Shown: positions 1 through 10,922 of the stretch, one piece after another
Numbering within the stretch: position 1 is the stretch's first letter
Layout: each line of letters begins with the position of its first letter
Assembly: GCA_036426205.1 (NCBI GenBank)
Contig: CM071568.1
Span: 227,548,777 to 227,612,776 of the forward strand
Source: Ascaphus truei
Lineage: Eukaryota; Chordata; Amphibia; Anura; Ascaphidae
DNA length: 64,000 nucleotides
Direction: 5' to 3'
The notes under the pieces: model-generated
Told to the model about the DNA's origin: nothing
What the model saw: the letters and a program-made list of their open reading frames with translations, nothing else
Databases searched by the model: none
Translations under genes and position numbers: made by a program

Positions 1-619
1 CTCAACTGAAAATCATTTGGAACACTTCTTCCCTAAGGCACAGAGGGGAAGGGCAGAAGGTCTGCACCATGATTGGCTGTACACAGACCCAGTTTCACCC
101 CCACCCCTGTCACTCAGAGAGGCAGCATGAGGGGGGTAAACCCACAGGATAACCTGACACTGCATGTAGCTATCAGGACTTACGTGACAGGAGGCAGAAA
201 GTATAGTCTGGACCAGCCATAGCTACACTTACATAAAAGCAAATCAGGCAAAGCACTGCAGGGCAACTTGACCTACAAATGTAAAAGTTTTATATTTTAT
301 TTATTTTTACACATTTAGCTCAGTTTGCTCCATGAGGCAGCTCTGCTCACTGTACCTTGAAACTATGTATGTAGAAGAATGTACACCAGCACAGAATGAA
401 AGTCCCAAATCAATATTTGCTGTCAGGTTGAGCATCTGGGTGTGGACTATGCATCCACATAGAGAAAACTAGGTCACACTAGTCTGCTAGTTATCTCTAT
501 GCTAATATGTCCATAGCAACATGCTCCTGTATTCTTACATGTGCATCAGGCACCACACAGTCTCCAGAACTAATAATATAACATATAGCAGAAGGTACAA
601 CCTAACACAGATATACATT
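1..619. other. No gene seen
   Basis: AT-rich sequence with no reading frame, RNA gene or repeat that I can name. It lies left of the visible exons of the minus-strand host gene, so it may be a later intron of that gene or sequence beyond it. Confidence 0.5.
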
Positions 620-1958
620 TAGGTCCGGAAATAATTGGACACTGACACAATTTTCATAATTTGGGCTCTGTACGCCACCACAATGGATTTGAAGTGAAAC
701 AACCGAGATGCAATAGAAGTGCAGACTTTCAGCTTTAATTCAAGGGGTTGAACAAAAATATCATATGAAACGTTTAGGAATTGCAACAATTTTCATACAC
801 AGTCCCCTTATTTCAGGGGCTCAAATGTAATTACACAAATTAACACAATCATAAATAAAATGTTAATTTTTAATACTTTGTCGAGAATCCTTTGCAGGCA
901 ATGACTGCTTGAAGTCTGGAACGCATGGACATCACCAAACGCTGGGTTTCCTCCTTTATGATGCTTTGCCAGGCCTTTACTGCAGCTGTCCTCAGTTGTT
1001 GTTTGTTCGTGGGTCTTTCTGCCTTAAGTTTTGTCTTCAGCAAGTGAAATGCATACTCGATCGGGTTGAGATCAGGTGATTGACTCAGCCATGGCAGAAT
1101 ATTCCACTTCTTTGCCTTAACAAACTCCTGGGTTGTTTTCGCAGTATGTTTTGGGTCATTGTCCATCTGTAAAGTGAAGCGCCGTCCAATCAACTTCGCT
1201 GAATTTGGCTGAATCTGAGCAGACAATATATCCCTATACACTTCAGAATTCATCCGGCTGCTTCTGTCACATCATCAACAAACACTAATGAACCAGTGTC
1301 ATTGTAAGCCATGCATGCCCATGCCATCACACTGCCTCCACCGTGTTTTACAGATGATGTGGTATGCTTCGGATCATGGCCTTCGTCGTACTTTTTTCTT
1401 CCCATCATTCTGATACAGGTTGATCTTAGTTTCATCTGTCCAAAGAATGCTGTTCCAGAACTGGGCTGACTTTTTTTTAGATATTGTTTGGCAAAGTCTA
1501 ATCTGGCCTTTCTATTCTTGAGGCTTATGAATGGTTTTCACCTTGTGGTGAACCCTCTGTATTTGCTCTCGTGAAGTCTTCTCTTTATGGTAGACTTGGA
1601 TAATGATATGCCTACCTCCTGGAAAGTGTTCTTCACTTGGCTGGATGTTGTGAAAGGGTTTTCTTTACCATGGAAAGGATCCTACGATCAACCTTTTTAT
1701 GTTGCAGAGCTCACCAGTGCGTTCTTTTTTTCTCAGAATGTACCAAACTGTTGATTTGGCCACTCCTAACGTTCCTGCTATCTCTCTGATGGATTTTTAA
1801 TTTTTTTTTGCAGCCTAAGGATGCCCTGATTCACTTGCATTGAGAGCTCCTTAGACCGCATGTTGTGGGTTCACAGCAACAGCTTCCAAATGAGAATGCC
1901 ACACCTGGAATCAACTCCACACCTTTTACCTGCTTAATTGCTGATGAAATGACGAAGG
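620..1958 (-). mobile_element. Tc1-like DNA transposon, 5' end missing
   Basis: The left end is a Tc1-type terminal inverted repeat (starts TAGGTCCGGAAATAATTGG) and the body matches the known vertebrate Tc1-like layout read on the minus strand. The terminal repeat next to the transposase C-terminus is kept. The opposite one is absent: homology stops near 1958, where an unrelated LTR-like sequence begins. A copy with one terminal repeat cannot be mobilised. Frameshifts in the transposase show it is old. Confidence 0.9.
870..1450 (-). pseudogene. Tc1 transposase remnant (DDE domain)
   Basis: Tc1 transposase cuts and joins DNA at TA sites using a DDE triad. The C-terminal block (870-1253) has the second Asp in LQMDNDPKHTA and the Glu in SPDLNPIEYAFHLLK. 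The preceding block (1250-1435) carries GGGSVMAWACM and overlaps it in another frame. The first catalytic Asp (ILWTDETK) can still be read around 1430-1450 in a third frame. The N-terminal helix-turn-helix DNA-binding region is decayed. There are at least two frameshifts, so it is non-functional. Confidence 0.9.
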
Positions 1959-2665
1959 CCAGTCTTCTCCCCCAGTTCGCGCAGTGCACAGACACACAGC
2001 GCTGACATCACCGAGCTAGGCCCCGCCTCCAGATCACACCGCACGCCCCCTGTGTGTGGCGTTCACACATGACGCATGCGCAACACTCCTGAGCTCCGTG
2101 GCAACAAGCCATCTGTTAAAAGCGGCTGCACCTGGCATTGGATCCAGCCTATCACGGGCCTCAATGGAGGTCGCACCTCCGTCCCACTCCCCATGGGGAT
2201 TGGTTGTTCTTGTCTACTTATGCTCAGCTTTGCCACTGGCACTTTGGCTGAGCATAAGTTCTACTGACTATGTGTTTACCCCTCCTACCTTGCCGTGTTC
2301 CATTGCCTTGCCTTCTAGATTGATCTCCTGTGTACTAACCCTGCTTGCCTTTGGACCATCCGCCCCTCTGGAATTCTGAACCCGGCTACCTCTGACCCTC
2401 CGCTCTTCTCCAACCCTGACCACGGCTTTGTACTTCAACCATCCTTCCTTCTCCAGACCCGACCTTGGCTTAGTACCTTCTACGTTCTGGACCTCTTCTA
2501 CTCTGACCTCGGCAAGTATAAAGACAACCCTGACCTCTCCCCCCCACACCCGGCTACCTTGACTATCCTACACTCCGGACGTGCCCCTGTGCCTGGGGCT
2601 GGTGTCTGTATCTATTCCCATCTCAGTCCCGGGGTCTCATCTAGTTTGTGGTGAGCACAGCGTAC
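1959..2665 (+). mobile_element. LTR-like sequence, partial
   Basis: A GC-rich block with the pyrimidine-rich CCTGACCT/CTGGACCT texture seen in amphibian Gypsy LTRs, running into GTGGTGAGCACAGCG. No clear TG...CA boundaries or target duplication were found, so the ends are approximate. Reading frames here (for example 2056-2379) have no recognisable domain and are not called as genes. The assignment rests on overall resemblance. Confidence 0.35.
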
Positions 2666-4322
2666 TCAGAAAATAATGCAGCATTTCCTCTTTTCCGTTT
2701 TTTTCTTTTTAATAAATTCTGTAGTTCCTTACATTTACAGCAATGCAATTATCCAAGCCACCAATCGATCTGTTCTTTTTCCAGGGCACACAATATGGCT
2801 GCCTATTTCAAAAGAGGAAGTCTGAGGCTTCCTAAATGGTTGCATAGCAACCCCAGGAAGCTTAATACATAACAAATCCTTACAACAGGCATAAAGGGTG
2901 AAAACAAATGCAGTAAGTATTATCTAATACTACACAACTGATTTATTCAAATAAAAACACATAGGATTTTGAATGAAATGCTGCTTTAACAATATTTGGA
3001 AAAAGAAAACAAGCTAAGTGGTCAAATGAATGGGAAAATAGAAACAATAAATATACCCGTGAGTTACGGCTGCTTAGGGGTGAGTAAAAGGAAGTTTCCC
3101 TTTCTTTGCCACATAAAGATTTTATTTTTTATTTATTTTTTTACTTCTCATTGACTCAGAATAAAAAGTAATTACAACATACTTTATACCAACGCCTCCA
3201 CATCACAGATGAAAACCACAAAGTAAGATTAATTAAAGAACTGTGAACTCTTCTGCAAGCATCAACAGATGGGAAGGTAGTTATACCGCAAAACATTCAA
3301 TCACTGTCTGAAACATTGATTACCTAACTCAACCACAAAATATTTTATCTTATACGTCCTGTTAAAATAATGACAAGAATTATTTAAGTGGCACTGTCTT
3401 CTGTTTGACAAGTAAGGATAGACCACTCACAGATTTCCAATCCCACCACATTCTCAAACATATGGGTGATCAACACAAACAATATACAAGCCAACTAAAT
3501 GTGTTAATCTTATTACAGAGACACTTTGAGAAAACATTTGGAGATTATTATTTTCTCTCTCTCTGGGAAGGCGTACTGAAGAGCATTTGTACGTCTTCCT
3601 AAATTATAGTTTATATGAAGGATATTCAGTCACATGCAACTGTTAACTAATGTGATCCACAAATGCACATTATTACATTGTACTTGCTTTGTTGCTTGTG
3701 TGGGACATAACTGTACTACAATAAACCAAAAATGAGTATAATTATGCATTTCAAATTTTAGAAAACACAAAGTCCTCAGGTTTACGGAAAAGAGAACGAG
3801 AAAACATTAAAGCCTCCAAAAGCTAATTACAGCGACAGAGTCCCAAACAGCTGTAGAAATACAAATTCCACTCTTGAAGGAGCCTCTTGATGGTTATTAT
3901 TGTGGTTACAGGCCGTGGGGGCATTTTCAAATCACAAGATGAATATTTTAGTAATGGCTATCCATGCTCTGCATATTTATGCTGCTTTCAGTCACATTTT
4001 CCCAAAGAATACTGTACGTTGTGCGAAGCTAATGGTGTAGAGCAGAAATACTTATCATCATTTTCAGGGCGGGTCAAAAATGTTCTTGCCAACATGAACT
4101 GATGCTTTAGTAAAAGAGAATTGCCCTATATTCAAATATGACCCCAGGATTGTATATACATTCACTGATGGCGCAGTATTAACAAGAGCACAATGCAGTG
4201 ATGTTTCTGTGTAATTAAATGGCAGTGGCTCACTTGGGTTATTTAATTACAGTATTGTTAACCTTTTACAGCTGATAATTTCTGATGCTCAAAGAAGATA
4301 CAGTATGCTGGAAATGACTTAC
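2666..4322. other. No gene seen, AT-rich
   Basis: About 1.7 kb of AT-rich sequence without a recognisable repeat or coding domain. Several short frames (2648-2872, 3405-3602, 3887-4102) show no domain and no exon-like signals. Probably intronic or intergenic sequence of the minus-strand host gene. Confidence 0.5.
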
Positions 4323-4410
4323 AATGAAAATCGATTATGCCTTTTAACATTGCACTCAGAAACCGCACAAAGGCATTCAAGAGGCAGAAAGGACACTCTT
4401 CAAAAAGCTG
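4323..4410 (-). other. Candidate exon, unconfirmed
   Basis: On the minus strand an 88-nt segment is bounded by a plausible acceptor (CTCTAAAGTTTTAG) and a good donor (GTAAGT). In phase 0 it is fully open for 29 codons, beginning QLFEECPFCLL. The last supported exon of the host gene (18128-18224) ends in phase 2. Read in that phase this segment meets a TGA after 11 further residues, so it would have to be a last exon, or another exon must lie between. Chance is a real alternative. Confidence 0.2.
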
Positions 4411-4812
4411 CTAAAACTTTAGAGCACTTTCAATTAAAAGCCCACTTGGAAAATAGAGCATCAACAGAACACGCAGGTTCGTGGAGATACAATTATTGGA
4501 AAAGGCCACTTGAACTTTGTAAAAAAATAAAATAATCTATGTAATAAAAGTATTCGGCAAGAATACTTGGAAAGTTTTGACAGATTATCAGAAACATTAA
4601 AATAAGGCTGCCCATTATTCAGATGAAAGGATAAATGGTGAGCTTTATCTAACCCATAACAGCCCATCTAAGGTAGTACTTCTAAATGGCAGTGTGTGCA
4701 CAGGGGAATTATAATAGTTTCAGCAAGGACAATTAGTCTGTAGATTTCAGTACTGAGAAAAAACATCTATGTCACAGCGACCAGGATGATGTAGACTGCT
4801 GGATTGCGGAAT
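4411..4812. other. No gene seen
   Basis: AT-rich sequence with no recognisable feature, ending at the first terminal inverted repeat of the next element. Confidence 0.5.
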
Positions 4813-4949
4813 GGGACATTTGGCTGTGGTCGTTTTGCCACAACCAAATGACCGCACCACGTTGCCGTGACTCACCCCTCCGCAGGAGTCGATCTACCGC
4901 TGGAAACCAGCTGCCGGCCACTTCTATGGTAAGTTTTATTACTGTTTAG

Positions 4950-5885
4950 GGTAAGGGGTTAAGGGCTTTATTTAAGGGCTTTTAGCAGTTAGAGTAGGGG
5001 TTTTTAGGGTAAGGGCTTAGGGCATGGGTGCGCAAACTTCTTGAGCTGCACCCCCCCTGGCCGGCAGCCGCAGCGTTCGCGCCCCCCTCTCCAAAGACTC
5101 GGCGTCAAATGACGTTGCGGGTCACATGACATCACGTCACCCCGCTGCGGCAATTCACGCGCGTTGCCATGGTGACGCGCCATGTCACATGATGCCGCAT
5201 TGCCATGGCGACGTGTTGCCGAAGACCCATCAGAGAGCAGGTAAGGGAGTTACTGAGGCCTCACGCCTCCCCCGGCATTTAAATTAAATGCCGTGGGGAA
5301 GAGCGCAGGACCCCTGTAACCGCCCCGACCCCCTAGATATTCTCACATCCCCACTGGGGGGCATGTCCCCCAGTTTGCGCACCCATGGTATAAGGTAGGG
5401 GGTTTTAGGTAAGGGCTTAGGATATGGGGTTTTAGGGAAGGGATTAGGGTAGGAGGTTTATAGGGTAAAGGCTTAAGGTAGGGGGATTTAGGATAACGGC
5501 TTAGGATAGGGGGTTTTAGGGTAAGGGTTCAAGTAAGGGGGTTTTATGGTAAGAGCTTGGGGTAGGGGATTTAGGATAAAGCCTTAGGGTAGGGGGATTT
5601 AGGATAAGGGATTAGGGTAGGGGGTTTATAGGGTAAAGGGCTTAGGTGAGGTGGTTTTAGGTAGGCTTAGTGTAGGGCGTTTAGGGTAAGGGTTGGGTAG
5701 GGGATTTAGGATAAAGCCTTAGGGTAGGGGGATTTAGGATAAGGGATTAGGGTAGGGGGTTTATAGGGTAAAGGCTTAAGGTAGGTGGTTTTAGGTAAGG
5801 GCTTAGGGTAGGGGGTTTTAGGGTAAGGGCTTGGGGTATGGGGTTTTAGGGTAAGGGATTAGGGTAGGGCATTTTAGGGTAAGGG
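4950..5885. repeat. Telomere-like minisatellite (TTTAGGGTAAGGGCTTAGGG)
   Basis: Degenerate tandem units of about 26-30 bp built from TTTAGGGTAAGGGCTTAGGG and GTAGGGGG. They resemble shuffled vertebrate telomere repeats but are not a pure (TTAGGG)n run. The array sits entirely between the inverted repeats of the element at 4813-6004, so it travels with a transposon and is not evidence of chromosome-end fusion. It is split by the MITE at 5023-5387. Confidence 0.85.
5023..5387. mobile_element. hAT-like MITE nested in the minisatellite
   Basis: Ends are inverted: CATGGGTGCGCAAACT at the left and AGTTTGCGCACCCATG at the right. The interior has the recurring CACGTGAC, GCCATGGCGACG and GAGCAGGTAAGG blocks. 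The same family recurs at 29818-30053, 50632-50930 and as a right end at 60455-60568. The copy at 29818 has an 8-bp duplication, which points to hAT. No coding capacity. Confidence 0.75.
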
Positions 5886-6004
5886 CTGCACTGTAGCTTA
5901 GCGGTCAAGTGACCAGCGGCTGCAGTTTCTGGCGGCGGGGTGAGTCGCGGTGACGTGCCGGCAGCCCATTGGTCGCGGCGAAATGGCCGTGACCAAATGT
6001 CCTA

Positions 6005-6678
6005 GTCAGGCTGGAATGTCTGTGCAGTAGGATATTTTAGCCACTAATTTAACAATGCACTCATTTTACAACCCTCCTGTCTTTAATTTTTCTGTGCCTT
6101 TTCTCTCTCTTGCCCTCTTTTCCTCTCTGGCACTTGGCTTTCCTTTTATCTGAAGTAACACATTTTGCCAGTGTGTGAGATATTGAAGGGAGCTAATCTA
6201 AAAGTCTACTTTGTGCAGCTAAATTCAGGTATTTCTTGGTTAAATTGTTTCTACAGCTCAGAAGGCTCACTATTATTAATTACACTTTTAGAAAGGAGCC
6301 ATACAGGGTCAGAACACAAATAAGTTGCAATATATTATATTGTATATGAAAAAAAGGGCTGTGCAGGAAAAGACAAAGGAGAAGAAAAGTAGAAAATAAA
6401 GGCGGAGATAGAAAAAATGAAACAGGTGGGTGAAAAAGTAAAATGTTGGAGGGGTAGAGTAGGGCAAGGGGGGGGGGGGGAGAGAAAATTAAATATAAGT
6501 GAATAATATTTGTATCTGATGGTATGTTGCTCCTATACCTTTTGGTAGACCAGAGAAAAATTATTACACAGATTATATAACACATTCAATTTTAACACAA
6601 CTCAAACGTCTCATTTTTAGATAATTTGCTCCATGTTCAGTTTCGTAAGACACCAAAAAATAATAAAGGCAAAAATGA
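6005..6678. other. No gene seen; 13-bp G run
   Basis: AT-rich and pyrimidine-rich sequence with a run of 13 G at 6468-6480. The minus-strand frame 6280-6585 is low-complexity Pro/Leu/Ser and is not credible as a gene. No named repeat. Confidence 0.5.
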
Positions 6679-8394
6679 ATTACATGTTTTATTAAAAATG
6701 ATGAAAAAGAATATAATTTTTTGTTTCAAAATAAGGCCAAGATGCCGGTCTTCTATTTCCTACCGAAGATCCATAAGAGTGTAGTCAATCCCCCAGGCAG
6801 ACCTATAGTCTCGGGGATTGACTCACTTACTGCAAACCTCTCCCTTTATATAGACACTATACTACAACCATATGTAGTTAAACAAAGGGCCTATTTGAAG
6901 GATACAGTGGACATACTTAATCTCTTAAATGGGATAAAATGGGAAAACCATTATATACTAGTCACTTGTGATGTTGCTTCGCTTTATACCATCATTGAGC
7001 ACACACAGGGATGTGAAGCAGTGAGGAATGTTTTGCAGGAAGACGGTAGTCTTCCAGAATCACAAATTGACTTTATGATTGATAGCATAAAATTCATATT
7101 AGAGCACAATTATTTTTGGTATGCACACACTTTTTACTTACAGAAATGTGGGACGGCGATGGGGACGAGATTCGCGCCGAGCTACGCTAATCTGTTTGTT
7201 TCAGATTGGGAGAAGCATAACATCTGGATGGGGGGTGAGCTTGGTGCGAATCTTGTCCTCTATCGCCGCTACATAGATGATATAATTTTTGTTTGGGGGG
7301 GTGGTGAAAACACTTTGTTAAAATTTATTGAAAATATGAATACCAACACTTATAATTTAAAATTCACGAGTGAATGGAGTCACCAACACATTAACTTTCT
7401 TGATTTGAATATATACATCGAAGATGATGTTATAAAAACAAAGACATATTTCAAAGAGATAGATAAAAACAATTTCATCAGACGAGACAGCTGCCATTTA
7501 CCAAGATGGATGGACAATGTTCCATCCAGTCAATTTACCAGAATCAGAAGAAATTGTACTGACATTGAACAATATCACAATCAATCAGAAAAAATTAAAG
7601 ATAGATTTTTGGATAAACAATACTCTGAGGAGAAAATAGAACTAGCTAGAAAGAAGGCCGAGGGAGTTCATAGAGGCAATTTACTGATACCTAAACAAAA
7701 AGATAGAGCAAGGAACAACAAATTTGACTATGCATTCCTGACAGGATATAGTAGAGATGCTGGGAAAATAAGAAAGATCATTATGAAACATTGGGAGATC
7801 CTTAAAAACGATCCCATTCTGGGCCCAAATATCCCAGATAAGCCCAATGTAATCTTTACTAAAGCAAGCAATCTCAAGAACAAACTAGCTCCCAGTGCGC
7901 TCAGGGACAACAAATCTAAGAACAATGGGTGGCTGAATAAAAAAGGCTTTTTTGGTTGTTCCACCTGTAGGGCATGTAGGTTCAAATCCACAGAACAAAC
8001 TAAGTTCAGTTCTAATGTCACGGGTGAGGTCTTTAACATCAATACTTCCATGACTTGCAGAACAGACCATGTAATATACATGATTGAATGTTCCTGCAAG
8101 TTACAATACATTGGTAAAACAATTAGACCCATAAGAACTAGGATCATCGAGCACCTTAGTGGCATTAGTAGGAAACTAACTAATCATAGTATTCCTAATC
8201 ATTTTACTGAATTTCATGGTGGGGAACCTACATGCCTAACCTTCAAAGCCATTGAACATGTATTACCCCATTGGAGGGGAGGTGATAGGGGTTTAGAACT
8301 CTTGAAACGAGAAACCTTTTGGATTCACCGTCTCAAAACACTAGCCCCAAGAGGACTAAATGCTGAGATAGACATCACCCCCTTTCTGAATTAA
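6679..8394 (+). CDS. PLE polyprotein, reverse transcriptase plus GIY-YIG
   Basis: Penelope-like elements encode a telomerase-related reverse transcriptase fused to a GIY-YIG endonuclease that nicks target DNA for target-primed copying. Residue numbers count from the TTG codon at 6721. The RT shows FYFLPKIHK, motif A CDVASLY (83-89), motif B GTAMGTRFAPSYANLF (144-159) and motif C YIDD (184-187). A Cys pattern GCSTCRACR (412-420) precedes GIY-YIG, with VIYMIECSC (451-459), YIGKT (463-467), the Arg/His segment RTRIIEH and the late Glu in LKRETFWI. The frame is open for about 570 codons with no stop. The 5' end is cut: the frame runs up to a TGA at 6676-6678, the expected N-terminal region is missing, and 6721 is not a true start. 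Its catalytic motifs look intact. Confidence 0.92.
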   Translation: MTCFIKNDEKEYNFLFQNKAKMPVFYFLPKIHKSVVNPPGRPIVSGIDSLTANLSLYIDTILQPYVVKQRAYLKDTVDILNLLNGIKWENHYILVTCDVASLYTIIEHTQGCEAVRNVLQEDGSLPESQIDFMIDSIKFILEHNYFWYAHTFYLQKCGTAMGTRFAPSYANLFVSDWEKHNIWMGGELGANLVLYRRYIDDIIFVWGGGENTLLKFIENMNTNTYNLKFTSEWSHQHINFLDLNIYIEDDVIKTKTYFKEIDKNNFIRRDSCHLPRWMDNVPSSQFTRIRRNCTDIEQYHNQSEKIKDRFLDKQYSEEKIELARKKAEGVHRGNLLIPKQKDRARNNKFDYAFLTGYSRDAGKIRKIIMKHWEILKNDPILGPNIPDKPNVIFTKASNLKNKLAPSALRDNKSKNNGWLNKKGFFGCSTCRACRFKSTEQTKFSSNVTGEVFNINTSMTCRTDHVIYMIECSCKLQYIGKTIRPIRTRIIEHLSGISRKLTNHSIPNHFTEFHGGEPTCLTFKAIEHVLPHWRGGDRGLELLKRETFWIHRLKTLAPRGLNAEIDITPFLN

Positions 8395-9291
8395 AACATC
8401 TGTCAATGTATAAGTTGTTTTTTGCCTCTGCTCCCTCGTTGCTCTCACCTGCTTTTCGTTTCAGATCTACCTCAAGAAATGGCTATCAGTCTCTTAAATA
8501 TGTCTTTGTTAGCTACACATATATTCTATATGCACTATTATATGTAAATGATATGTCACTGTAATGGTTTGCTCAATAAATCACCCCCAGTCACACTTTC
8601 GATCACTGCAACACATCTCCTTTTAATGTTTGTGTGATCAATAAGCACAACAACATCAGCCCTACCCTTTAATAATCTAAGAATTAGATATGAGTTAAGA
8701 AACATACTCACAATTATGTATGAGTTAAATATCATCCAATATGGCTTTAAGTGTCTAATAACACATTTTTTGATGACCAATGACATTTTTTGCAAAAACC
8801 TCAATAGTCTCTTTTTTGACCTTCTATTAGATAGATAGAGGCAAAATGGTTTGCCATCACTTCTGCTAACTACCTACAAAGCTCTAGAATACATTATCCT
8901 GTTATCAATTCCCTCTAACTAATTGGGCCAGTATTAGCATCTATTATAGTATAAATCCTTATCTTCCCTCCCATTTGTATCATGGGTTTTTCAACTTTTT
9001 TACCCTTTTTTATTTATATAAGCATTGTGCACTTGATATGCCTGCAGTGCTAAACATTAGCAATTATGAGCATTTCTCTGGTGACATGTCATAAAACCTA
9101 CTAAGGGTTGAATTGTTATTTAATCAATATTGTCAAACATATTGTGTGTAATGAATAGAGTGTAATCCACCCATGTCTCAATGTGTTGTTTGTACCCATG
9201 TTTACCAAATCACTATATCCTTATCTGTATCCAATAATGACTCCCCAGTGCAATCATGGTTAATTAAGCCATTTTTAATTGATAGAACATG

Positions 9292-9298
9292 TATAAAT
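9292..9298 (+). promoter_or_regulatory. TATA box of the PLE terminal repeat
   Basis: TATAAAT lies 27 nt upstream of the first base of ribozyme stem I. At the usual 25-30 nt spacing, transcription would start at about the ribozyme's 5' end. Confidence 0.5.
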
Positions 9299-9318
9299 AG
9301 CCGCCAATAGTACACAGC

Positions 9319-9380
9319 TTATACTCCTGACGAAGCCGAGACACAGTTTGGTAACTGAGGCGAAACGCGTAGAGTTATAC
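9319..9380 (+). ncRNA. Type I hammerhead ribozyme motif (PLE)
   Basis: The core CTGACGA (9327-9333) fits CUGANGA and GAAA is at 9362-9365. Stem II is GCC/GGC with an inner CAGTT-TGGT-AACTG hairpin. Stem III is the minimal ACGCGT typical of PLE ribozymes. The cleavage triplet GTA is at 9369-9371. Stem I pairs TTATACTC (9319-9326) with GAGTTATA after the cleavage site, with one bulged T. An extra A precedes stem II, also true of the copy at 53920. Hammerheads in PLE terminal repeats are known; with so short a stem III, activity may need dimers. Confidence 0.75.
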
Positions 9381-9720
9381 CAGTGGACCAATTTTGGTCT
9401 TGGAGACGATCCGTAGAAGCAGCTCTGAATGCAGTGACGTCACATCTTGCAGACGGGCGCGCAGAAGGAAGCTCCGGTCCAGGACGCAGAGCAGTAGAAG
9501 CCAGCAGACTGACCGGAAGGAGGCGGTGAGCTGTTTCGGGAGATCCTCCATTCACATATTGTGATATATGCTTTTAACTTTTGTTCAAATTGTAAGTGCG
9601 CATTTTTATTGTGTTTTTCAAATATAAAATATCATTTTGATCGCACTATGTAGTCTTTTCCCTCTCTCTATATATACTCTGCTGACGGAGAATCGTTAGG
9701 GGGGTACCATCCACAGACAT

Positions 9721-10670
9721 CTTCAAAGGGTGGCAACCCAATTTGCCAACTGCTCATTATATCACCTTGCTCCTGTGAGTAGATCAACCATAAGAGCCAA
9801 GACATAGCTTTTATAACCATATAACACCTGACGTCTGCACTTAAATTGTATATATTGTTCTCTTATCTCCCCACATGCTCCCCCTGGATGTTTTGAGCAA
9901 TACTTAACCCTTGGAACCCGTGACACAGGTCCCACCAGTGAGGTTTGAGCAAGGGGTTGGATTATTAATCCTATCTGTACCACTTTTCTATTACATTTCA
10001 TTCACGAAGTAGCGCCTGTTTTTTCACTCTTTTCTAGCACTATGTTTTTATTAAAGTCATTATAATTAAACAATGGAAAGTATATTATAAGCGTTCCCCA
10101 GTGAAGAATGAAGAAAGGTAAAAAAAAAAAAAGAAGAACTTCCGAACCTGTGTGTACTGTATACAGTATGCAAAAACTTGCAGGGGTAGTAATATAGCAT
10201 CTAACAATTTATAGTATAGAAACCGCATTTTTAAAAAGTTCACAAATTCAAAGCTGGATCTTCTGCGCAAATTGTTCTTAATCACATGTAGATGCTCTCC
10301 TCAAACATGGCGATCTTCCCCATACATAAAAGAAGTCCAACAAGACAGAAAGGACAAAACATACAAAGATGAGTAGATGATAATGTATTAAATAAATAAG
10401 ACACATCTACACTTACTCGTCAGATTTAAAGCACTGGCTCTTGGTCCATAGAATATAGTGATTACAGCCCCCCAAACAGTGTACAACGCAACTCCCCGTT
10501 ACTCACACATGGCCCAAATTCAGACTTGAGCGAAAACCAGAACCAAAGAAACGTACTGTAAATGATGTCTTGGCTGCAGGGTGTTTCGGTTCTGGTCACT
10601 GGCTTTCGTTTTTTTGGTCAGGTCTCAGCTAAGGATGTGTGTGGGAGAAGATATTGGTTGTTTTATACCT
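9721..10670. other. No gene seen
   Basis: AT-rich sequence with a poly-A run near 10122-10133. Splice-like motifs around 10500-10570 (minus) frame a short open segment, but there is no phase support and I do not call it. Part of it may still be PLE tail. Confidence 0.4.
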
Positions 10671-10840
10671 GTGGTGCTCAAATGCAGTCCTCAAAGGCTA
10701 CCAACATGTCAGGTTTTAAGGATATCCCTGTTTCAGCATAGGTGGCGCAACCAAAACGATTGAGCCACCTGTGCTTAAGCAGGGATATCCTTAAAACATG
10801 GCCTGTTGGTGGCCCTTGAAGATTGAGTTTGAGCATCACT
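10671..10840. mobile_element. Palindromic MITE
   Basis: About 170 bp that folds on itself: the left arm GTGGTGCTCAAATGCAGTCC and the TTTTAAGGATATCCCTG block are repeated inverted up to GAGCATCACT. The centre is GATTGAGCCACC. This is a common amphibian foldback MITE pattern. No coding capacity. The duplication at the ends is unclear. Confidence 0.8.
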
Positions 10841-10922
10841 GCTTTATACACTGTTTGGAGGACTGTTATCACTGGATTCTATGAATGTAAAGCTAATGCC
10901 CTTAAACCGATTTCTATGTTTG

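Larger units (their letters stand above)
4813..6004. mobile_element. Non-autonomous TIR element with telomere-like filler
   Basis: The two ends are long imperfect inverted repeats of roughly 100 bp. The left arm (GGGACATTTGGCTGTGGTCG, 4813 on) pairs with the reverse complement of 5900-6004 (AGGACATTTGGTCACGGCC), and both carry the CGTGACTCACCCC block. Between them lies an array of TTAGGG-like minisatellite units interrupted by a second MITE (5023-5387). No transposase is encoded. Superfamily and target duplication could not be settled. Confidence 0.7.
6679..9720 (+). mobile_element. Penelope-like element copy 1, 5'-truncated
   Basis: Covers the RT/GIY-YIG frame and about 1.3 kb of downstream non-coding sequence that contains a TATA box and a hammerhead ribozyme motif, as expected of the PLE terminal repeat (pLTR). 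No upstream pLTR is seen, consistent with 5' truncation during target-primed insertion. The right boundary near 9720 is approximate. Confidence 0.75.

Noticed and set aside
4950..5885. Ancient chromosome fusion site marked by telomere repeats
   Set aside because: The telomere-like array lies between transposon inverted repeats and is not pure TTAGGG, so transposition explains it.
10500..10575. Minus-strand exon between CCCTGCAG and GTGAGTAAC
   Set aside because: Two frames are open and neither can be tied in phase to the host-gene exons; no recognisable peptide.
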